Shown: piece after piece, positions 38,728 through 45,910 of the stretch
Layout: each line of letters begins with the position of its first letter
Numbering within the stretch: the first letter of the stretch is position 1
NCBI RefSeq assembly: GCF_011752625.1
Contig: NZ_VWXD01000003.1
Span: forward strand, 1-64,000
From: Candidatus Pantoea formicae
GTDB taxonomy: Bacteria > Pseudomonadota > Gammaproteobacteria > Enterobacterales > Enterobacteriaceae
Reading direction: 5' to 3'
DNA: 64,000 bases
Position numbers and translations under genes: made by a program
The notes under the pieces: model-generated
Databases searched by the model: none
The model's input: the letters and a program-made list of their open reading frames with translations, nothing else
Told to the model about the DNA's origin: nothing

Positions 38728-39213
38728 ATGCTAGATTACCGCTTCCCGACAGCTTTGCAGATGGTTTTGAGCGTAGCGATGGCGGAGCAACTGGGCAAAC
38801 GCTCGACCAGTGCCATACTGGCGTATGGTCTTGAAGCGAACCCCAGTTTCATTCGGAAACTTATGGTTCCGTTAACGCGCGATGGCATCATCGTCTCTAC
38901 GCTTGGCCGTACCGGTTCGATTCATCTCGGTCGTCCAGCCGCGGAGATAACGCTGCGCGATATTTATACCTCGGTCATCGAAGATAAAAAACTCTGGGCA
39001 TCACGCCCAGATGTTGCACCGCGCTGTCTTGTCAGTGCCAATTTGTGCTGGTATTTCAAGTCGATTGCCGAAGAAGCCGAAGAGGCTTCCCTAAAAGTGC
39101 TGGAAACCCGCACCGTGGCGGATGCGCTGGCTGAGCTGAAGAAACACGACACCAGCAGTTGCGAAGAGTTACCCGAGCTTGAGATCGCGGAACTCTGCAA
39201 AAAAGCCCGTTGA
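38728..39213 (+). CDS. oqxR: Rrf2-family repressor OqxR
   Basis: 161 residues. Rrf2-type winged helix: FPTALQMVLSVAMAEQLGKRSTSAILAYGLEANPSFIRKLM, then a wing with GxIHLGRPAAEITLRDIY. This is very close to Klebsiella OqxR, the repressor of oqxAB. Cysteines C104, C112 and C150 are present, but I cannot tell whether a cluster is bound. It is convergent with oqxB and 935 bases from it, separated by a repeat-rich block. AGGA precedes the ATG. Confidence 0.88.
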   Translation: MLDYRFPTALQMVLSVAMAEQLGKRSTSAILAYGLEANPSFIRKLMVPLTRDGIIVSTLGRTGSIHLGRPAAEITLRDIYTSVIEDKKLWASRPDVAPRCLVSANLCWYFKSIAEEAEEASLKVLETRTVADALAELKKHDTSSCEELPELEIAELCKKAR

Positions 39214-39261
39214 TTTACTTGATGCGCCTTAAGGCGCATCACAACATGTATACCATCCTCT

Positions 39262-39290
39262 AAGGCCGTCATTCTATGACGGCCTTTTTT
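39262..39290 (+). terminator. Terminator of oqxR
   Basis: AAGGCCGTCA-TTCTA-TGACGGCCTT followed by TTTTG, 49 bases after the oqxR stop. Confidence 0.9.
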
Positions 39291-39363
39291 GTTTCTCGTT
39301 AAACAGGCAAAAATCTGGTCTCAGTGGCCCGATGCTGGTCAGTTAAGCATCGGGTGATGACGC

Positions 39364-39571
39364 AGTCTGGCGCTGCTCAGGGGCTGGTGGTACAGATGAT
39401 AATTTAGTCTGGCGCTGCTCAGGGGCTGATGGTACAGATGATAATTTAGTCTGGCGCCGCTCAGAGGCTGGTGTTCAGGTGATAACGCAGTCTGGCGCCG
39501 CTCAGAGACTGGTGTTCAGGTGATAACGCAGTCTGGTGCCGCTCTGGGGCTGGCTGTCCTCGCGCCTCTGA
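39364..39571. repeat. Five tandem repeats of about 42 bp
   Basis: AGTCTGGCGCTGCTCAGGGG-type units start at 39364, 39406, 39448, 39489 and 39530 (periods 42, 42, 41, 41). Pairs of neighbours are most alike (units 1-2 share GGTACAGATGATAATTT, units 3-4 share GGTGTTCAGGTGATAACGC), which shows stepwise duplication. No unique spacers, so it is not a CRISPR. Confidence 0.85.
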
Positions 39572-40041
39572 CGCGGTACCTTCACTTCACTCGTCAGCCT
39601 GACGGACCGGTGCAGACGGGACTTTCCCTGTCCCGGCTGCACCTTTCGCCAGCATCCATGCTGGCTCTCCTGGCCTCCTCATTCCGTTCAGCGCTGCGAA
39701 ATGCCATCCCCTGAGCGGCCCCAGCCTGCTTGCTAACATCTGTTTACGCTGCGGGAAAGGACGCGATGGCTTAGGCGATAGCGCTTTTACTGCTACAAAG
39801 GGCACAGTGTTTGAGGTCACAGCGCCTCTGATGCTGCAAGGGCTATTCGCAGCGCTGAGGCGGAGACGTTGTGCCAGGAGCCAGGCGCAGGGATGCGACA
39901 GGCAGTTCGGGTAGGCCAGGACGGCCGTACCCGAACGTTCCGGCCGGCACGACGTTGCAGCCGAGGGCACCGCGCAGCGGCGCGAGGACGGCCCGGCAGC
40001 AGCAGAGGGGCTGTGGCCCGCACCAACATGCCCACCCGTGC
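39572..40041. other. GC-rich, hairpin-dense block of unknown function
   Basis: No recognisable protein. Strong hairpins: GGTGCAG-AC-GGGAC / GTCCC-GG-CTGCACC (39609-39643), GCCAGCA-TCCA-TGCTGGC (about 39649-39666), and GTTCGGGTA-GGCC...GGCC-TACCCGAAC (39905-39936). Minus-strand open frames (for example 39587-40060) have arginine/proline/alanine composition typical of GC-rich non-coding DNA. It could be a structured RNA, a mobile non-coding element, or a remnant. Confidence 0.45.
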
Positions 40042-40080
40042 AAAAAGAAAAGGCTGCCATTTCTTGGAAATGACAGCCTT
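40042..40080 (-). terminator. Terminator of oqxAB
   Basis: On the minus strand AAGGCTGTCATTTC-CAA-GAAATGGCAGCCTT is followed by TTCTTTTTG. Lies about 70 bases after the oqxB stop. Confidence 0.85.
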
Positions 40081-40148
40081 ACCTGAACAGGACGTTAACT
40101 GATAACCATTAAAGCTCAAGGCCCCTTTGGTTTTTAATCGCGATTCAA

Positions 40149-43100
40149 CTACACCGTCTGCACTTCCGCATCCGGCTGTTTACGCGTGACCAACTTACGC
40201 AACGTCACATAGAACACCGGTGTCAGGAACAGGCCGAACAGCGTCACGCCCAGCATCCCGGAGAACACCGTAATCCCGGTGACACCACGCACTTCCGCAC
40301 CGGCACCTTCGCCCAGAATCAGCGGAATGGTACCGGCGATAAAGGCGATCGAAGTCATCACAATCGGGCGCAGACGCAGGCGGCAGGCTTCGAGGGCTGA
40401 TTCGACGATCCCTTTACCTTGCATCTCCAGCTCGCGGGCGAACTCGACAATCAAAATCGCGTTCTTACACGCCAGCCCCATCAGTACCACCAAACCAACC
40501 TGGACGAACACATTGTTATCGCCACCTGTCAGCCATACACCCACCAAAGCGGACAGCATAGTGACGGGCACAATCAGGATCACCGCCAGTGGCAGGGTCC
40601 AGCTCTCATACAGTGCCGCCAGCACCAGGAACGCTAACAATACAGCGACCGGGAACACGATAAAGGCGGTGTTACCTTGTGTCGCTTGTTGGTAGCTCAG
40701 GTCGGTCCATTCGATATTCATGCCATTTGGCAGTACCTGGCTCGACATCGCTTCCAGTTTTTCCATTGCCTGCGCTGAAGAGAGCACGCGCGGATCGGCA
40801 TCACCTATTAAGTCTGCCGCCGGATAGCCGTTATAGCGAATCACCGGGTCGGGACCATAAGTGGTCGTGATGTTCACCATACTGCCAATCGGCACCATCT
40901 CGCCCTGGTTGTTGCGGGTACGCAGATTAGCAATATCCTGCACGCTATTGCGGAAATCACCATCTGCCTGCGCCATCACACGCCAGGTACGACCGAACTT
41001 ATTGAAGTCGTTGACGTAAGATGAACCCAGATAGACCTGCAACGTGCTGAACAGATCGGTGAGTGACACACCTTGCGCTTTGGCTTTATCGCGATCGACT
41101 TGCACGTCCAACTGTGGAACGTTGGCCTGGTACGAGGAGATAGGGAACATCATGCCTGGCGTCTGCATCACCGCCCCGGACAGGGTATTGATGGCGGTCT
41201 GCAATGCACCGTAGCCTAAGCCTGCGCGATCCTGCACATACAGCGAATAACCCGAACCCTGGCCCAGCCCCAGAATCGGCGGTGGCATAATAGAGAAACC
41301 AAAGCCTTGCTGGATTTTGGAGATTTTTGCATTGATTTCAGCGTTAATCTCCGCAGCCGTACGGGTACGTTCATTAAACGGCTTCAGGCCGAAGAATACG
41401 GTTCCTGTATTCGGTGTATTGGTGAACTGCAGGGCGTTCAAGCCAGGGAAGGCGACGGAATAAGCTACGCCTTCGGTGTTCATACCGATCTCGCTCATCT
41501 TGCGAATCACTTCATCAGTACGCGCCAGCGATGAACCCTCTGGCATCTTCACACCGCCAATCAGATACAACTTATCCTGAGTCGGGATAAAGCCACCTGG
41601 CACGGTATGGAACATAAAGCCCGCGCCTGCCAGCAGCAGCACATAGACCCCAAACACCGCACCGCGACGACGCAGGGTTTTGCCGACCATTGATTCATAG
41701 CCGTCCGAACTGCGCTGGAAGAAACGGTTAAACGGTCGGAAAACCCAGCCGAGCAAGCGGTCAATCAGACGCGTAGGCATATCTTTCGGCGCATCATGGG
41801 CTTTCAACAACTTAGCCGCCAACGCTGGAGACAAGGTCAACGAGTTGATGGCGGAAATCACCGTGGAAATGGCAATCGTCACCGCGAACTGCTTGTAGAA
41901 CTGACCGGTCACACCGGACAGGAAGGCCATCGGCACAAATACCGCACACAGCACTAAGGCAATCGCGATAATGGGCCCAGAGACTTCGCGCATCGCCTGA
42001 TGCGCCGCCGCCGTCGGTGAGAGTCCCATGGCGATATTACGCTCGACGTTCTCCACCACCACAATGGCGTCATCCACCACGATACCTATCGCCAACACCA
42101 ACCCGAACAAACTGAGGGTATTGAGTGAGAAGCCCAGCAGATACAGCACACTGAAAGTACCCACCACTGAAACCGGCACGGCCAGCAACGGAATGATTGA
42201 TGCACGCCAGGTTTGCAGGAACAGGATCACCACCAGTACCACCAGCACAATTGCTTCAAACAGCGTTTGCACCACGGCACGGATTGAGTCACGCACGAAC
42301 ACGGTTGGATCGTAAGGCGCGGCCCATTGAACGTCATCTGGGAAGCGGGTCGCCAGCTCAGCCATTTTGTCATGGACGGCATTCGACAGGTCGATGGCAT
42401 TGGCGCCCGGCGCCTGGAAGATACCGATACCGACGGCATCTTTGTTGTTCAGCTGCGAACGCAGCGCATAGCTACCGGAACCCATCTCAATACGCGCCAC
42501 GTCACGCAGACGTACCAGCGTACCGTCGTCAGCCGTTTTTAGGATGATATTGCCAAATTGCTCTTCGCTCTCCAGACGACCCTGAGTGTTAATTGACAAC
42601 AGGAAGTCGCTGGCCTTTTTGGTTGGCTCTGCACCGAGTTGACCAGCAGACACCTGCACGTTCTGCTCCTGCATGGCGCTGACCACATCGGAAGCCGTCA
42701 TACCACGTGCAGCGACTTTGTTAGGGTCGAGCCACACGCGCATGGCGTACTCACCGGCACCAAATATCTGGATCTGACCCACGCCAGGCAGACGAGCTAA
42801 CTCATCTTTGACCTTCAAGGTGGCGTAGTTACGCAGATAGAGCGAGTCATACTTGCCATGCGGTGAAAACAGATGCACCACCAGCGTTAGCGTAGGGGAC
42901 ATCTTCTGCGTGGTCAGGCCCAGTTGACGGACCTCTTCAGGTAAACGCGCTTCAGCCTGCGCCACGCGGTTCTGCACCTGTACCTGCGCCTGATCGGGAT
43001 CGGTACCTGGACGGAAGGTCACGGTCGTCACCAGCACACCATCAGAACCGGCCACCGACTTCATGTACATCATGTTTTCGACCCCGTTGATCGCCTCTTC

Positions 43101-43301
43101 CAGCGGTGTCGCCACGGAATCTGCAATCACTTTGGGGTTGGCGCCAGGGTATTCTGCGCGCACTTGCACGCTCGGTGGCACCACGTTGGGATATTCACTG
43201 ATCGGTAACAGCGGAATGGCGATCAGTCCGGTGGTAAATATCAAAATCGACAGCACCGCCGCGAAGATCGGTCGGTCGATAAAAAAGCGGGAGAAATCCA
43301 T
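40149..43301 (-). CDS. oqxB: RND multidrug efflux permease OqxB
   Basis: 1050 residues, the same length as Klebsiella OqxB and alike throughout: MDFSRFFIDRPIFAAVLSIL start, VGIVVDDAIVVVENVERN (proton-relay aspartates in helix 4, about 400-420) and the helix-10 lysine region GLACKNAILIVEFAREL. Inner-membrane trimer that exports quinolones, quinoxalines and other drugs using proton flux, with OqxA and an outer-membrane channel such as TolC. It starts 18 bases after the oqxA stop. Confidence 0.95.
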   Translation of the reverse strand: MDFSRFFIDRPIFAAVLSILIFTTGLIAIPLLPISEYPNVVPPSVQVRAEYPGANPKVIADSVATPLEEAINGVENMMYMKSVAGSDGVLVTTVTFRPGTDPDQAQVQVQNRVAQAEARLPEEVRQLGLTTQKMSPTLTLVVHLFSPHGKYDSLYLRNYATLKVKDELARLPGVGQIQIFGAGEYAMRVWLDPNKVAARGMTASDVVSAMQEQNVQVSAGQLGAEPTKKASDFLLSINTQGRLESEEQFGNIILKTADDGTLVRLRDVARIEMGSGSYALRSQLNNKDAVGIGIFQAPGANAIDLSNAVHDKMAELATRFPDDVQWAAPYDPTVFVRDSIRAVVQTLFEAIVLVVLVVILFLQTWRASIIPLLAVPVSVVGTFSVLYLLGFSLNTLSLFGLVLAIGIVVDDAIVVVENVERNIAMGLSPTAAAHQAMREVSGPIIAIALVLCAVFVPMAFLSGVTGQFYKQFAVTIAISTVISAINSLTLSPALAAKLLKAHDAPKDMPTRLIDRLLGWVFRPFNRFFQRSSDGYESMVGKTLRRRGAVFGVYVLLLAGAGFMFHTVPGGFIPTQDKLYLIGGVKMPEGSSLARTDEVIRKMSEIGMNTEGVAYSVAFPGLNALQFTNTPNTGTVFFGLKPFNERTRTAAEINAEINAKISKIQQGFGFSIMPPPILGLGQGSGYSLYVQDRAGLGYGALQTAINTLSGAVMQTPGMMFPISSYQANVPQLDVQVDRDKAKAQGVSLTDLFSTLQVYLGSSYVNDFNKFGRTWRVMAQADGDFRNSVQDIANLRTRNNQGEMVPIGSMVNITTTYGPDPVIRYNGYPAADLIGDADPRVLSSAQAMEKLEAMSSQVLPNGMNIEWTDLSYQQATQGNTAFIVFPVAVLLAFLVLAALYESWTLPLAVILIVPVTMLSALVGVWLTGGDNNVFVQVGLVVLMGLACKNAILIVEFARELEMQGKGIVESALEACRLRLRPIVMTSIAFIAGTIPLILGEGAGAEVRGVTGITVFSGMLGVTLFGLFLTPVFYVTLRKLVTRKQPDAEVQTV

Positions 43302-43319
43302 AACAGGCAGTCTCGATTG

Positions 43320-44474
43320 TTATTGAGCGGAACGCATTGCCACCGGCTGAGCTTTCACCGGCATGCCAGGCATGAAGACTTTCTGCAGACCATTGACGAT
43401 CACTTTGTCACCCGGCTTTAAACCGGACTGCACAATGCGCAAGCCATCGGCCATCTCGCCAGCCTGAATATCGCGGCGTTCTGCTTTACCCTGCGCGTCA
43501 ACGACATAAACGTATTTACGATCCTGATCGGTCAGCACCGCTTTATCGTTTACCAACAGCGCATTAAAGGCCGCACTGCCTGGCAAGCGCACACGGGCAA
43601 ACAGACCCGGTGTGAATTGACGTTCGTGGTTATCCAACGTAGCGCGCATGCGAATGGTGCCGGTGCTGGCGGTCAGCTGGTTGTCGAGGAAGTCAACGGT
43701 GCCACGATGTGGATAGCCTTGTTCGCCAGTCAGCGCAATTTCTACGGGCAACGAACCGCGATTCTGTCCCTGACGCGCCATCGCCTGATATTGCAGATAG
43801 GTCGCTTCATCAACGTCGAAATAGACATACATGCGATCCTGCGACACCAGCGTGGTCAACACGCTTGCGCTGTCGCCAGCGGTCACCAGGTTACCGGTGG
43901 TGATCATCGCGCGGCTGGCACGGCCATCAATCGGTGCCGTGACGCGGGTGAAGTCAAGATTCAGCTGCGCCATATCGACGGCGGCTTGCGCAGATTGCAC
44001 ATTGGCTTGCGCCTGGTTGGCAGCAGAACGGCGCTGTTCCCACTCTTCGCGCGATACCACATTGGTGCCAATCAGCTTATCGGTGCGTGCCGACTCACTG
44101 CGTGCCAGCGAGGCCTGACTGCGCGCTGTGGCGAGTTCAGCTTGTGCCTGCTCTAACGTGGCGCGGTAGGTGCGGTCATCGATGGTGAACAACACCTGAC
44201 CCTTTTTCACGTCATCGCCTTCGCGATAGTTAACCTGATCGATATAGCCGGAAACGCGGGGGCGCAGCTGCACACTCTGCACCGCTTCAAAGCGACCATT
44301 GAAGCTATCCCATTGGCTGACTTTTTGTTCGACCACCTGCGCGACACTCACTTCGGGCGGCGGTGGCGGGGCGTTTTGCGCCACACCCCGATCGCAAGCG
44401 GCCAGCAGGCTTCCCAGCAACATCACTCCTGACAGGCTTACTGCCCGACGAACCCCATATGTTTGCAGATGCAT
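43320..44474 (-). CDS. oqxA: RND efflux periplasmic adaptor OqxA
   Basis: 384 residues from the ATG at 44474 (GGAATAACAAC upstream); an upstream in-frame ATG at 44513 is less likely. Lipoprotein signal with lipobox LLAAC (cysteine about 26), then a membrane-fusion-protein body: RPRVSGYIDQVNYREGDDVKKGQVLFTID (lipoyl), helical hairpin with SREEWEQRRSAANQAQANV, and beta-barrel. Very similar to Klebsiella OqxA. Co-transcribed with oqxB. Confidence 0.94.
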   Translation of the reverse strand: MHLQTYGVRRAVSLSGVMLLGSLLAACDRGVAQNAPPPPPEVSVAQVVEQKVSQWDSFNGRFEAVQSVQLRPRVSGYIDQVNYREGDDVKKGQVLFTIDDRTYRATLEQAQAELATARSQASLARSESARTDKLIGTNVVSREEWEQRRSAANQAQANVQSAQAAVDMAQLNLDFTRVTAPIDGRASRAMITTGNLVTAGDSASVLTTLVSQDRMYVYFDVDEATYLQYQAMARQGQNRGSLPVEIALTGEQGYPHRGTVDFLDNQLTASTGTIRMRATLDNHERQFTPGLFARVRLPGSAAFNALLVNDKAVLTDQDRKYVYVVDAQGKAERRDIQAGEMADGLRIVQSGLKPGDKVIVNGLQKVFMPGMPVKAQPVAMRSAQ

Positions 44475-44770
44475 TGTTGTTATTCCGCGTTGGTGTGAAA
44501 AAAGAAAGGTCATGTACGAAAAATCTGCAACTTTTAAGATTGCATTAAAACGCGATGAGTGTAGGCTGCTGCAAACTGCATCTGCAAGAATATCTGATAC
44601 ACTTTATGTGCTGTTTTGATCAATTCGTTTCAGAGGGGGGAAAGCCCCTACGGCGAGTGCGGCATTTAATGCAATAATAAAACTTGCATTAAATGTCATA
44701 GTCAGTCACCCTTAAAGTGTAATTGCAACTGATACTGATACTGTTCGTTAAGGCGACGGGAGAAAATGGG
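44475..44770. promoter_or_regulatory. Divergent oqxA-rarA control region with an 11-bp palindrome
   Basis: ATTTAATGCAA-N9-TTGCATTAAAT (44664-44694) is a perfect inverted repeat. A further half-site, TTGCATTAAAA, lies at 44540-44550, 66 bases before the oqxA start. These are candidate operators for OqxR or RarA; which protein binds is not shown by sequence. The region is AT-rich. Confidence 0.6.
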
Positions 44771-45118
44771 ATGATGAGCGACGCATTTATTCACGATCTG
44801 ATCGACTGGATTGATAACAACATTGAAGCACGTTTGGATCTGGACACCGTAGCAGGGCGCGCCGGTTATTCGAAGTGGCATCTGCAGCGTATGTTTAAAG
44901 AACACACCGGCTACCCGCTAGGTGAGTACATCCGTAACAAAAAACTGAAAAAATCGGCGGACCGTTTGACCACCACCAACGAACCGATCCTTAATGTCGC
45001 TATTTCATTGGGGTTTGATTCGCAGCAGTCATTTAATCGCAGCTTTAAACGCCAGTATGGCGTTGCGCCGGGCGCATGGCGACGTCATGCCGTTCCTTCT
45101 GCTAGCGCGATGCAATAA
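44771..45118 (+). CDS. rarA: AraC/XylS-family activator RarA
   Basis: 115 residues from the ATG at 44771 (GGGAGA seven bases upstream); a second ATG follows at 44774. Only the DNA-binding part of the AraC family: LDTVAGRAGYSKWHLQRMFKEHTGYPLGEYIR and ILNVAISLGFDSQQSFNRSFKRQYG. Same size class as MarA/SoxS and closest to Klebsiella RarA, which activates oqxAB. Divergent from oqxA exactly as in Klebsiella. Confidence 0.92.
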   Translation: MMSDAFIHDLIDWIDNNIEARLDLDTVAGRAGYSKWHLQRMFKEHTGYPLGEYIRNKKLKKSADRLTTTNEPILNVAISLGFDSQQSFNRSFKRQYGVAPGAWRRHAVPSASAMQ

Positions 45119-45129
45119 CACCTCCGCCA

Positions 45130-45148
45130 GGGCCAGCTTTGCTGGCCC
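45130..45148. terminator. Hairpin after rarA
   Basis: GGGCCAGC-TTT-GCTGGCCC, perfect stem 12 bases after the rarA stop but with no T-run. Confidence 0.45.
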
Positions 45149-45206
45149 GCGTTCTTCTCCGCGATAATCCTGCTATCATCGGCCTCCTGAACTTCAGGAT
45201 GTCACT

Positions 45207-45641
45207 ATGTCAAAGAAACTCTGGATTGGATTGATCTTCGCGCTGGCCGCAACCTGGGCCGGACTTAAGCCGCACTTAAATGGCAAATCCCCCGCACACG
45301 ACAGCAATATCGCGCAACTGACGGAAGCCAACACCGTGGCGCGCTGGCTTGAACAGCATCACAAATTACCCGATTTATACCTCACCAAAAGTGAAGCACG
45401 CCGTCAGGGCTGGAACCCGAGCAAGGGCGATCTCTGCAATGTCCTGCCGGGCCGGGCGATTGGTGGCGATCGATTTAGCAATCGTGAACAGCGCCTGCCA
45501 ATGCAACCAGGGAGGCAGTGGTATGAAGCCGATGTGAATTACGACTGCGGTCACCGCGATGCCGATCGTCTGCTTTACTCTTCAGATGGTCTGATTTTTC
45601 TGACGACCGATCACTATCGCAGCTTCAAACAGGTGAACTAA
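45207..45641 (+). CDS. Barnase-family ribonuclease
   Basis: 144 residues. A hydrophobic N-terminus (about 5-20) looks like a signal peptide or membrane anchor. The rest aligns closely with barnase: HHKLPDLYLTKSEARRQGW, SKGDL, PGRAIGGDRFSNRE, YEADVNYDCGHRDADRLLYSSDGLIFLTTDHY. All catalytic positions are kept: K61 (barnase K27), E107 (E73), R117 (R83), R121 (R87) and H136 (H102). C77 and C114 could form a disulfide, consistent with export. The inhibitor gene follows two bases after the stop. Role (nutrient RNase or toxin) unknown. Confidence 0.9.
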   Translation: MSKKLWIGLIFALAATWAGLKPHLNGKSPAHDSNIAQLTEANTVARWLEQHHKLPDLYLTKSEARRQGWNPSKGDLCNVLPGRAIGGDRFSNREQRLPMQPGRQWYEADVNYDCGHRDADRLLYSSDGLIFLTTDHYRSFKQVN

Positions 45642-45643
45642 GC

Positions 45644-45910
45644 ATGTTGACGCTCTCGTTCGATTTCCAACAGCTCAGCACCCGCCGGGCGTTTTACCGT
45701 GCGCTGGTGGAGCAGAGCCATTGCCCGCTCGACTTTGGTAACAATCTGGATGCGATGTGGGACTGGCTGACGGGCGGCATGGCGTTGCCTGCAACCATTC
45801 ATTTACAGCATGCAGAAAGCGCCAGCCAGCAGGCGGAATTTGCACCGATACTGGCGCTGTTAGAAGAGGCGGCGCAGCAACTGCAAGGTGAGCTGCGCCT
45901 GGTACGTTAG
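45644..45910 (+). CDS. Barstar-family ribonuclease inhibitor
   Basis: 88 residues. DFGNNLDAMWDWLTGG matches the barstar YGENLDALWDCLTG helix that plugs the barnase active site; D36 and D40 are equivalent to the key D35 and D39. It is cytoplasmic (no signal), as expected for an inhibitor protecting the cell before RNase export. Overlaps the convergent srfC end by four bases. Confidence 0.9.
   Translation: MLTLSFDFQQLSTRRAFYRALVEQSHCPLDFGNNLDAMWDWLTGGMALPATIHLQHAESASQQAEFAPILALLEEAAQQLQGELRLVR

Noticed and set aside
39587..40060. 157-codon minus-strand frame (and overlapping plus-strand frames) in the GC-rich block
   Set aside because: Open frames occur in several phases, as expected of GC-rich DNA; no ribosome site or known domain. 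Kept only as a non-coding block of unknown function.
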